Assembly: GCA_963942565.1 (NCBI GenBank)
Contig: OZ012700.1
Coordinates: 5,625,093 to 5,689,092 of the forward strand
Source of the DNA: Maea johnstoni
Taxonomy: Eukaryota; Annelida; Polychaeta; Spionida; Magelonidae
Length of the DNA: 64,000 bases
Direction of reading: 5' to 3'
The position numbers and the translations under genes are program-made. The notes under the pieces were generated by a model. The model saw nothing but the letters and a program-made list of their open reading frames with translations. It was not told the origin of the DNA and ran no database searches. This document shows, in pieces, positions 56,557 to 64,000 of this stretch. Position 1 is the stretch's first letter. Every line of letters begins with the position of its first letter.

Positions 56557-57128
56557 TTAAAGTGGTTGTTATGTTCTGAGGTCCAGCACGCCTCTGGGAG
56601 TCGTCTATGAAACCAGCAGTGCCGTTTCTCAGCCTCTCCTTAATTATTTACAGCCACTTTCATGCAAGATCGGAATTCGAGGATCGCCTTTAGGAGAAGT
56701 GAAAGGGTTCTCTGTCTCGTCCTGGCATGGTTTACTGCCGGGCTTGTGAAGTCATTTGCGGCCGTACCTTGCGGATCACTTATGAGGCCCCTAATGCCTC
56801 GAGCTGTTTTTATTCAACTCTTAGACATAGCACAACTGCAGATTTTGTTTGACGTTTATGGAGATCAGAAACTTTTTTGTCCTAAAGGTGTTAATGGTGG
56901 TGTTACCTAATAGAACCATGAGTATTTTGGTAATGCCTTACTACCAAGGAAATATTTGCTAGAGTTAGGTTGGTCCTTCCCATATTTGGTAAATTAATGC
57001 TGTATTCCAAAATTGTTTTCATAAGTATCACATATCCAGAAGACACTTATCAAGGAGATATCTGGCCACAGACAGGTTAAGTCATTAGCGACCCAACAGC
57101 ATTTATCCCCCATTTATTCTTATAATAT

Positions 57129-57212
57129 GGATCCACTGTGGCCCAGTGGTAATGATGCTTGGGTCCCAGGCGTAAGTTTGCAGGTTTAGAGTCTCCGTTG
57201 GATCCGATTAGC
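57129..57212 (+). mobile_element. tRNA-derived SINE head
   Basis: ctgtggcccagtggtaatga resembles an A box (TGGCNNAGTGG) and caggtttagagtctcc a B box. A related head, reversed, lies at 63740-63805 (cgggtttgagtctccactgg on the minus strand). It is not a tRNA gene, since no acceptor stem pairs. Confidence 0.6.
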
Positions 57213-57246
57213 GGGTCGGCTTTATGAATTATTGGGCAAAATTCTC

Positions 57247-57383
57247 ATTGTTAATTTGTATTGTTATTTTTACCTCCGTAGTTTGAAAGTGGGAAAGTGT
57301 ACCAATCTAGGTGCCCTATCCCTAAGCTACAACAATGGCCAAATTTCCATTGTTAATTTGTATTGTTATTTTTACCTCTGTAG
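57247..57383 (+). repeat. Partial tandem duplication of exon H and its acceptor
   Basis: The intron end ttgttaatttgtattgttat, then tttacctccgtag, is followed by seven extra bases and then codons GTG GGA AAG TGT ACC AAT CTA GGT GCC CTA TCC CTA (VGKCTNLGALSL). The real copy (57349-57430) reads VGKCTNLGVLSL. Differences are mostly at third codon positions. The upstream copy stops matching after about 14 codons and its acceptor phase would not fit exon G. Confidence 0.9.
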
Positions 57384-57500
57384 GTGGGGAAGTGTACCAA
57401 TCTAGGTGTCCTGTCTCTACGTGACAATAGGCTGACGCACCTGCCCCTCAGAACTAGGAAACTTGAAAGACCTGCATGTGATGGATGTCTCAGGAAATAG
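57384..57500 (+). CDS. SCRIB: Scribble-type LRR exon H, with apparent one-base insertion
   Basis: Acceptor cctctgtag, donor GTAAGA. It encodes VGKCTNLGVLSLRDNRLTHL, then the frame slips: after CTG CCC the bases CTCA stand where one Pro codon is expected. The downstream part in another frame reads ELGNLKDLHVMDVSGN and two bases of Arg. Human SCRIB has RDNRLAVLPPELAHTTELHVLDVAGNR. The exon is 117 bases; 116 would fit the phase. An assembly error near the adjacent gap or a true allele are both possible. Confidence 0.88.
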   Translation: MGKCTNLGVLSLRDNRLTHLPLRTRKLERPACDGCLRK

Positions 57501-57600
57501 GTAAGATTGTGGGCACGCTGATTTTATTTTGGCATAATTTTTCTATCAATGTATTTTGAATTATTGATATCCTTTGTTGTCATTTTTTCTGCCACTTAGC

Positions 57601-57800
57601 NNNNNNNNNNNNNNNNNNNNNNNNNNNNNNNNNNNNNNNNNNNNNNNNNNNNNNNNNNNNNNNNNNNNNNNNNNNNNNNNNNNNNNNNNNNNNNNNNNNN
57701 NNNNNNNNNNNNNNNNNNNNNNNNNNNNNNNNNNNNNNNNNNNNNNNNNNNNNNNNNNNNNNNNNNNNNNNNNNNNNNNNNNNNNNNNNNNNNNNNNNNN
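57601..57800. other. Assembly gap (200 N)
   Basis: A run of exactly 200 N, probably an arbitrary length. It lies just after exon H, where the exon encoding the end of the LRR block and the post-LRR helix should be. Confidence 0.99.
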
Positions 57801-58034
57801 CAAGTCGCACCCAGTTGAAATGATCGCAAATACAGACTCCTCTTAGCACATGCTCCCAAAAAGGAAGATTTCCTCACAGCCATTTTGAGAAAGTAGCTTT
57901 TATGACAATGCCTCTTTGGACAAAAACAAGGGAAACTTAACATTATGTCATCTATGTTTTGACATTGTGATTAATCATAATCGGGCTGTTTTCATGAAAA
58001 TAAGAGAAATAAAGAGAAGGTTTAAGATATACTG

Positions 58035-58190
58035 GAAATTTTTGGAAATTTAGACCACCTTCAGAATTTGTGCCACTAAAATTATTTTGCAAATAACTAA
58101 TTGGAAATCTGGGCAACCCTTAATCTATCGCCAGTTGCCATTTCACAAAATATGGAACTAGCTGTAAATCTTGCTGATACAACATCAAAA
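58035..58190 (+). repeat. Copy of the 40.3-kb dispersed repeat
   Basis: tttagaccaccttcagaatt, attattttgcaaataactaa and agctgtaaatcttgctgata match 40345-40495 and 59560-59760. Confidence 0.55.
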
Positions 58191-58462
58191 TATTTCCCAT
58201 AAAAAAAGCCCTTATTTTAGTGCCCCAAATTACTCAGAATTTACGGTTGTCCCAACTTTTTTATCATTTTTTTTTTGAATAAAATAAAAAATCTTCAAGA
58301 AAAAATGAGCATATCCATGCCAAGAGTAGTCAGAATATCTGCGATCGCTAGGCCTTAGACTAACGGACGATATCTTGACATAGCCAACAACAAAATCCGC
58401 CCGCCAACTAATCTCCCGGACCAATTATTTTCAATGCAGTGGAGGACCCTCTTCTCTTTCAG

Positions 58463-58621
58463 ACGATAGCGACTCATATTCGGATGATGGTTCCGTTACA
58501 GAGAACCTTCTCGGAGGGAGTGTGGCCACCGACCAGGACAGCCACCAGAGCTGGTCGGAGCGCCAGCCCGATCGCGTCAAGTTCGCCGGAGAGGAACCCG
58601 AGGAGGAGGATCTGGTGGAAG
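58463..58621 (+). CDS. SCRIB: Probable Scribble acidic linker exon
   Basis: After ttctctttcag an open, GC-rich stretch encodes DSDSYSDDGSVTENLLGGSV, ATDQDSHQSWSERQPDRVKF and AGEEPEEEDLVE. It resembles the acidic region between LRRs and PDZ1 in SCRIB (human EPTVHFAEDALL followed by acidic residues). The donor is uncertain: AAG/GTGGTG (58622) or GTG/GTGAAG (58625). Codon quality and the acceptor are good, but phase cannot be checked because the preceding exons are missing. Confidence 0.65.
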
Positions 58622-59520
58622 GTGGTGAAGTCAGTACCCAATTGTCAGACCAGGGAGATTTTCTTGTCGTCTGGACTTTTTTTGTTTTTCACTGTAACTT
58701 TGGAATTAAGCTTAAATTCATGAAATAATTGATTGGGAGTTCTGGGTGGGATTCTCATCAAGATTTCCCCTTCAAATTTTATTGACAAAAATGCTCTGGA
58801 AAACAGATACCAAAAAAATAATGTGGCGAAGTCAGTACCCAATTGTCAGACCATGGAGATTTTCTTGTCGTCTGGACTTTTTTTGTTTTTCATTGTAACT
58901 TGTAATTAAGCTTAAATTCATAAAATGATTGATGGGGAGTTCTGGGTGGGATTCTCATCAACATTTCCTTTTCAAATTTTATTGACAAAAATGCTCTGAA
59001 AAACAGATAACAAAAAAGAAGGTGGCGAAGTCAGTAAACAATTGTCAGACCATGGAGATTTTCTTGTCGTCTGGACTTTTTTTGTTTTTCATTGTAACTT
59101 TGGAATTAAGTTTAAATTCGCAAAATAATTGATTGGGAGTTCTGGATGGGATTCTCATCAACATTTCCTTTGACAAAATTTTATTGACAAAAATGCTCTG
59201 GAAAACAGACACAAAAAAAATAATGTGGCGAAGTCAGTACCCAATTGTCAGACCATGGAGATTTTCTTGTCGTCTGGACTTTTTTTGTTTTTCACTGTAA
59301 CTTTGGAATTAAGTTTAAATTCACAAAATAATTGATGGGGAGTTCTGGGTTGGATTCTCATCAACATTTCCCCTTCAAATTTTATTGACAAAAATGCTTT
59401 GGAAAAGATAGCAAAAAAATAATCTAAATAATTAAAAATAAGAAATGTGTTTTTGGATGCTATGCTGAGGAGGAGGACCTGGTCGAAGGTGGTGTGAAGC
59501 CAGTACCCAACAGGCCATGG
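58600..59520 (+). repeat. Tandem array, ~200-bp unit x4, seeded in the acidic exon end
   Basis: Units beginning gaagtcagtacccaattgtc lie at about 58627, 58828, 59026 and 59230. Each includes gattttcttgtcgtctggac and acaaaaatgctctgg. After the last unit, 59467-59512 repeats the end of the acidic exon (gaggaggaggacctggtcga, then aggtggtgtgaagccagtac) with synonymous changes (GAT/GAC, GTG/GTC). Confidence 0.88.
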
Positions 59521-59529
59521 CGGCTTGGA

Positions 59530-60170
59530 TAATATCATACACCGTAAATCCCCGTCAATTTAGACCACCCTAGGAATATTTTGGCCAATTTAATTATTTT
59601 GCAAGATAATTATTGGGAAATATGGATCACCCTTGATTCATCACTCGGAGTTTTTTTTTTACAAAGAATGAATCACTATTACTCTACATTGTTAGTACTT
59701 TCATAAGACATGGGCCACCCTCAATGCGTAAAATCTTTTGTATCAAAAAATGTCCTTAATGTCCACATGTTGTGAATCACCTGGTTCATGTACATATATC
59801 AAATGCAGGTGTCACTGCCCTCTATTGGGTGAATTTGAAACTAGTAAACATTCAATGTCATTTCGGCCTAAGAATTTTAGTGAATAAGTAAGGCTACTGG
59901 GTGCAACATTTTTGTAACCCCTCCTACTTTAGTCATGACAAGTTTAAGGAGGCAAAGTCGAAAGAATATTTTAGATACCTTTTTTCTACGTACTAGTCCT
60001 GCAATTTCTACAGTATAATGCAATAATTCACTGAAGGACTGGATAAGATGAATGTTGTCTCTATAGTATAATGAAGTTATTAACTGAATTCCTGAATAAA
60101 AGCCCTTTTATCTATGCAATGTAATGTACAAATATTTACCAAATGCCTGGGTGAAAGTCATCTCAATTCT
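59530..60170. other. No gene recognised; copy of dispersed repeat at start
   Basis: 59560-59760 belongs to the repeat also at 40345 and 58035. The rest is AT-rich and unique-looking, with no exon. Confidence 0.5.
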
Positions 60171-60177
60171 GATATAA

Positions 60178-60408
60178 GGCCTAAAAAAATTAGTTGTTTG
60201 TTTCCTGTAACGGTCCGAAAAAGAATTGGGTAGGTAGGTCAGTAAAAAAAAAAAATCATTATTTTTTTTGGTAAAAAAAAAGTGTGTTTTATGCATGTTT
60301 TGCGTTGATTGGGAGTTGGATGTGCGATAAAAACTTTAGGATAGGGATATTTTTGAATAAAAACTTGTTAGGGTAGGGTTACAGGAAACAAACAACTTTT
60401 TTTAGGCC
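60178..60408 (+). mobile_element. Tourist-like MITE
   Basis: GGCCTAAAAAAATTAG to TTTTTTTAGGCC, with TAA on both sides (60175-60177 and 60409-60411). Whole copy very close to 13960-14178 in the same orientation. Confidence 0.92.
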
Positions 60409-60564
60409 TAATGTGAAAATATTCACTGAATTTCTGGGTAATAGCCCCTTTGTCACTAATGGTATGCTGTATGTCTCATCCAGTATATGATTATTTTTTT
60501 GGCCATACTCCTATTATCCCTTTGATAATAAATGTAATTATTCATTATTATATATTAGAGCTGC

Positions 60565-60980
60565 ACTCAACACATACGAACTCGAGTGGCTCGAGCCCTG
60601 GTCCAAACTCGCCGAGCTCGAGCTGAAGTGTTCAAATCGTGAGCTCGTCTATGTTGGGAACACAAACGTAACACAGAGCACCTAACACACATTATAAACA
60701 TACATAACTGCTTATCGCGGTCATGTCTTCTTTACAATCTCCAGTGTATACATTCAAGCTGTGTTGAGTGTTATTCTGACCTTTGTACCTCGTCAGCACG
60801 TTTTAAAATTAAATAGACATGGCAATGTTAATAAATCTTCGCCAATAAATATTCATATCTTAATAGCTGGGGTGGAAAATAATTATTCTTTTGGAAAATC
60901 GGAACGTCCGTGAGCTCATGAGCTCACGAGTCAAACGGGTGGTGAGCTCATGAGTTGATCTCCCTCCGTGAGTGCAGCCC
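60565..60980. repeat. Element-like segment with ctcgagc/gagctc phrases
   Basis: agctgcactcaacacatacg with aactcgagtggctcgagccc at the left, and gtgagctcatgagttgat with ccgtgagtgcagccc at the right, form inverted, imperfect ends (gctgcactc / gagtgcagc). A ~400-bp non-coding inverted-repeat element is likely; the superfamily is unknown. Confidence 0.55.
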
Positions 60981-61040
60981 TATTATATATATATATATAT
61001 ATATTATATATATTATATTATATATATTATTATAAAATAA
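60981..61040 (+). repeat. (AT)n microsatellite
   Basis: TA-rich run with AATA interruptions. Confidence 0.9.
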
Positions 61041-61640
61041 TGCATGAACATTCTCTGGATAGTTCTTTCTTCATGATGATATAATGCATGGTTATTGACT
61101 GTTCCTCAAATCAAGAGCCCTTTTACTGATTTTTATATGGATAAAATTCCTTTTATCAAACATTTCTCAGTCTAATAGTGTTTTTTTTTAGACTTCCTCA
61201 GAAAAATATTCCTAATGTCAATTAATTCTTAGGGCAATAGTCCTTTTATTAATTGTTTCTCTGGGCAACAGTCCTTTAATGTACCATCTTAGGGCATTAG
61301 TACTTTTATTGACTCTTAACCAAGGCATCAGTCGTTATATTTTGCGTTTGATTTTGCGCTAATATACAGTCGATAAAGCATACTATACTATACTATACTA
61401 TTGACTGTTTCTGGGGGGGAATTGTCCTTTTAAAGACCAGTTTTCAGAGCAGTATTCTTAATACTAACTGTTTCTCAGGGCAATAGCTCTTTTATTAATT
61501 GAGTCGCTGGGCATTAGTCCTTTTATCTACCATTTCTTAGGTCATTCATACTTTTATTGACCCTTTCCCAAGGCACCAGTTGTTATATTGACTGTTTCTC
61601 GGGGCAATAATCCTTTTCTCTCCCATCTCTGTGCTCATCT
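61041..61640 (+). repeat. Degenerate repeat of a cagtccttttattgac phrase
   Basis: Variants of agggcaatagtccttttatt, often followed by gactgtttctc, recur about ten times (for example near 61232, 61258, 61290, 61480 and 61600). The spacing is irregular (25-70 bp), suggesting an old, decayed tandem array. Confidence 0.65.
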
Positions 61641-62330
61641 GCCATGCTCATGCCATGTCTCCTTCTCTTTCAGTTCAGGTTTTGCCTGACGTGACCATCA
61701 CCCATTCTCTTTTGTTCATTTACGTAACTTTCGTTGCACATATCATAAAAATCAACATTTTCGAGTGGAAACACACATCACCCACCTACAGTAAGACATT
61801 CATCCCAAGGCATTTTTTGTGTATATACTCATTTATTTGCATCACAAGGACAGGTTTAAAGTTTGAGCGATTTAATTTTTTTTACCCTTTTTTGGGGGGC
61901 AATTTGATCACCTCATTTCTTCACATCATTCATTAAATTTTGTGAGTTTTGATGGATAGAATAATTTCAACCGCGAAGCTTGTTTTTGTAAAACTTGAGT
62001 CATAGGTAGATTTTAAAGCTATTTATTATTCACAAGAATACCTCATCGCAATCTTGGTTGATATTTGTTGCCAAGCCACTGATATGTGTTAAGTTGCTAG
62101 GCAACAACAGGCAAATGTTACTGGATCATTTGTTCTATCACATATATTGCAAGCCTACAGTTTTTGATGTTTAATTGACCATTTTTACATATTTTGTATA
62201 CAAGCAGGGGTGCTTATTACCAAAGAAGGAGTCCAGAATTTTATTTAATTTGGGTTTTAATTGTATCCTCACTTGGCTCTCATATTGAGATTGATTGTTA
62301 TTAGTGGTTGAGGAAGTTGAAGGTATCTGA
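61641..62330. other. No gene recognised
   Basis: A cttctctttcag acceptor-like sequence stands at 61672, but the frame after it resembles no Scribble region or other family. The remainder is AT-rich. Confidence 0.4.
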
Positions 62331-62465
62331 TAAAAGCGCAATTTTAACCAAGTCACTGGCAACATTCTCACATGCCTGAAAGCTAAAATAAGATTCAGCA
62401 TAGATTTATGTGAGATTTTATGTGTGAGAGCCAGGTATTTTACCACCAGGCCTTATTAAGACTGG
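62331..62465 (-). mobile_element. SINE fragment, minus strand
   Basis: On the minus strand the body phrase ggcatgtgagaatgttgcca is preceded by an A-box-like ctggtggtaaaatacctggc. Confidence 0.55.
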
Positions 62466-62469
62466 ATAG

Positions 62470-62715
62470 GCCTTTATGGGTCTTCTTCCCATTGTATGAA
62501 CCATTTTGCACATCTACAGTTGCCTACTGATAAAGGAATTAGGCATTTTCTCACTTTCTGCCATTTGCAGCTAGGTTGGACTAGCCAGCTGTAAGTGGTA
62601 GAGGAAATCAGAGTACCCTGTGAAAACCACCACTGAACACAAGTCACTGGTAACAACTGGGATTCGAACTAGCAGTCAGTGGCAATGCCTTAGACGATAT
62701 GGCCACCAAGGCAGG
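62470..62715 (-). mobile_element. tRNA-derived SINE, minus strand
   Basis: Read on the minus strand: head gccttggtggccatatcgtc, then ctaaggcattgcc, a B box tagttcgaatcccag, then gtgacttgtgttcagtgg and a body with gggtactctgatttcctcta. The head is the same unit that is amplified at 38585-39320. Confidence 0.75.
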
Positions 62716-63130
62716 CCCTCATTTGTCTAACCATTTAAACTCCCTTATAAGAATCCCACCGCAGCAGCCATTCTTGGGTGAAACTCGGGTTAAAACGATC
62801 AGGTCTGTCTCATATGGCAGGTTCTCGTATCACTGATGGGTGTACTGAGACAATGTGAGACAAACTGTCAGGCCCAAGGATAGACATCACATGGCCCAAC
62901 TGGGATTCGAACTAGCAGTCAGTGGCAATGCCTTAGACGATATGGCCACCAAGGCAGGCCCTCATTTGTCTAACCATTTAAACTCCCTTATAAGAATCCC
63001 ACCGCAGCAGCCATTCTTGGGTGAAACTCGGGTTGAAACGATCAGGTCTGTCTCATATGGCAGGTTCTCGTATCACTGATGGGTGTACTGAGACAATGTG
63101 AGACAAACTGTCAGGCCCAAGGATAGACAA
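62655..63130 (+). repeat. Two nearly identical 243-bp tandem copies
   Basis: Copy one 62655-62897, copy two 62898-63130, both starting aactgggattcgaactagca. I see one substitution in the aligned part (gggttaaaacg versus gggttgaaacg) before the copies part at aggatagac. Each copy contains the SINE B box and A box, so the duplication multiplied a SINE head. Confidence 0.95.
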
Positions 63131-63159
63131 AATAGCCTGGCATGGAATTTCCACCGACA

Positions 63160-63310
63160 CCACTCCATTCACTGGTCCATCACAGGTTCAAATCTCAGAG
63201 GGGTAACCAGTAGCGGGTTGGCCTGGTTGCTATAAAAATGTGCTGCGTTGTGGAGGCTTGTCTATGGCTCTTCTGCAACTGAAATGCCCTTAGGAACTAT
63301 TCGTAAAAAA
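63160..63310 (+). mobile_element. tRNA-derived SINE, plus strand
   Basis: A B-box-like cacaggttcaaatctcag (63181) is followed by a gcgggttggcctggttgcta body that matches 32607-32700. Confidence 0.6.
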
Positions 63311-63450
63311 AAGAAGGGAAAATCTTCCCGGTTACAGGTTTCTTTCTCATCACGATATGACCTTAGTGGTTAAAAAGACGTAAAAATAGAAATAACCTTC
63401 CACCTTAAGCTAATCATACCCCTTGATAACTTGGGGAAAAAATCAACTAA

Positions 63451-63540
63451 CCACAAGTCACCGGCAACTTTCTCACATGCCTCAAGTAGGTTGTGAATTA
63501 TTTGCCTTGTGTGATTTCAACACAGGGTAGAATGATAGCC
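63451..63540 (-). mobile_element. SINE body fragment, minus strand
   Basis: cacaagtcaccggcaacttt and ctcacatgcctcaag match the SINE body at 62345-62380 and 2925-2950. Confidence 0.55.
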
Positions 63541-63739
63541 GAAGGGGGAAGTCCTGTTACAGAAGTTGATATTGGTATTAGCTTTCAACAGCTAAGGTAA
63601 TATCGCTATGAGATACAAACACGGAACTGCCCTTCTTTATACAAATAGTTACAAGTGATCTTTCAGTTGTAAAAGTACCATAGACAGCCTTTTACAATGC
63701 CTCACATTACTATATACTAGCTAGGCCAACCTGCTTTTG

Positions 63740-63805
63740 GGGATCCAGTGGAGACTCAAACCCGCGACCTTAGGAGCTAGGCATTAACCATTAACTCACG
63801 GCTCT
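63740..63805 (-). mobile_element. tRNA-derived SINE head, minus strand
   Basis: The minus strand reads gccgtgagttaatggttaat, then gcctagctcctaaggtcg and a B box cgggtttgagtctcc. No complete cloverleaf forms. Related to 57129-57212. Confidence 0.6.
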
Positions 63806-64000
63806 TTGGTATTGGGAACAGGGTCTAGTATACTGCTTAAGATACTATCAAAGTATTTTTGGTATTCAAGGTGTTAAGAAGTTGGGTTGGCTGGTTTTAG
63901 AGGTTGAGATGAGGGGGGCGGGTATAGGGGAAGGAGGTTGGATGAAGAGTCACACTTAGGAACTTAGAGGACGGATACATATGAAATTCGAGTACCGTTG

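Noticed and set aside
57129-57212. tRNA genes at SINE heads (also 62655, 63740)
   Set aside because: A- and B-box-like words are present, but the acceptor and anticodon stems do not pair.
57561-57943. Open frames across the N run
   Set aside because: They consist mostly of unknown residues from the assembly gap.
61631-61936. Possible downstream exon after a ctctttcag acceptor at 61672
   Set aside because: The frame matches no PDZ or other Scribble segment and no donor or phase supports it.

Overview
The window is AT-rich animal nuclear DNA. It has GT-AG introns, long microsatellites, dense short interspersed repeats and one 200-base assembly gap (57601-57800). The only host gene I can support is on the + strand, in roughly the last third. 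At least eight short exons between 42725 and 57500, and probably a ninth at about 58463-58621, encode part of a Scribble-type LAP protein (leucine-rich repeat then PDZ polarity scaffold). The peptide matches the vertebrate SCRIB LRR block repeat by repeat, from about residue 90 to about residue 350 of human SCRIB as I remember it. The organism is probably a marine invertebrate, possibly a deuterostome such as an echinoderm. This is inferred from the protein, base composition and repeat style; the species is not identified.

Layout. Positions 1-42724 contain no exon I can recognise and are probably upstream introns or 5' flank of the same gene. They are filled with short DNA transposon derivatives, 5'-truncated LINE 3' ends, tRNA-derived SINE pieces and several local tandem arrays. 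From 42725 on, the exons are separated by 0.2-6.5 kb introns carrying the same repeats. After the exon at 57384-57500 the order breaks down. The exon carries an apparent one-base insertion, the N gap follows, and 250-300 residues expected before the acidic exon are missing. After 58625 there is a fourfold ~200-bp tandem array, then only repeats. No PDZ exon is visible.

Repeat families could be resolved by their ends and target duplications. They are: (a) hAT-like elements with CAGGGTCTTAGCC ends and exact 8-bp duplications; (b) CAGGGC-ended elements with apparent 5-bp duplications; (c) Tourist-like (PIF/Harbinger) elements with GGCCTAAAA ends and 3-bp duplications, mostly TNA, in six of six whole copies; (d) two ~205-220 bp families bounded by TTAA (piggyBac-like), several of which abut and share one TTAA; (e) a LINE family with an (ATT)n tail; (f) tRNA-derived SINEs, one with its promoter-bearing head amplified 11-fold. 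Several elements are nested, giving a relative chronology.

The most interesting signals are: a candidate recursive-splice site at 24421-24480; eight copies of the 13-bp inverted repeat GTGACGGAGTCAC within 2.2 kb (8952-11101); a perfect 55-bp palindrome between decayed copies of Scribble exon fragments; partial duplications of exons or 3' splice sites beside several exons; tandem DR1 nuclear-receptor-like sites; and dispersed RFX X-box palindromes. No retrovirus, LTR element, Polinton, toxin gene, CRISPR array or intact tRNA/rRNA gene was recognised.
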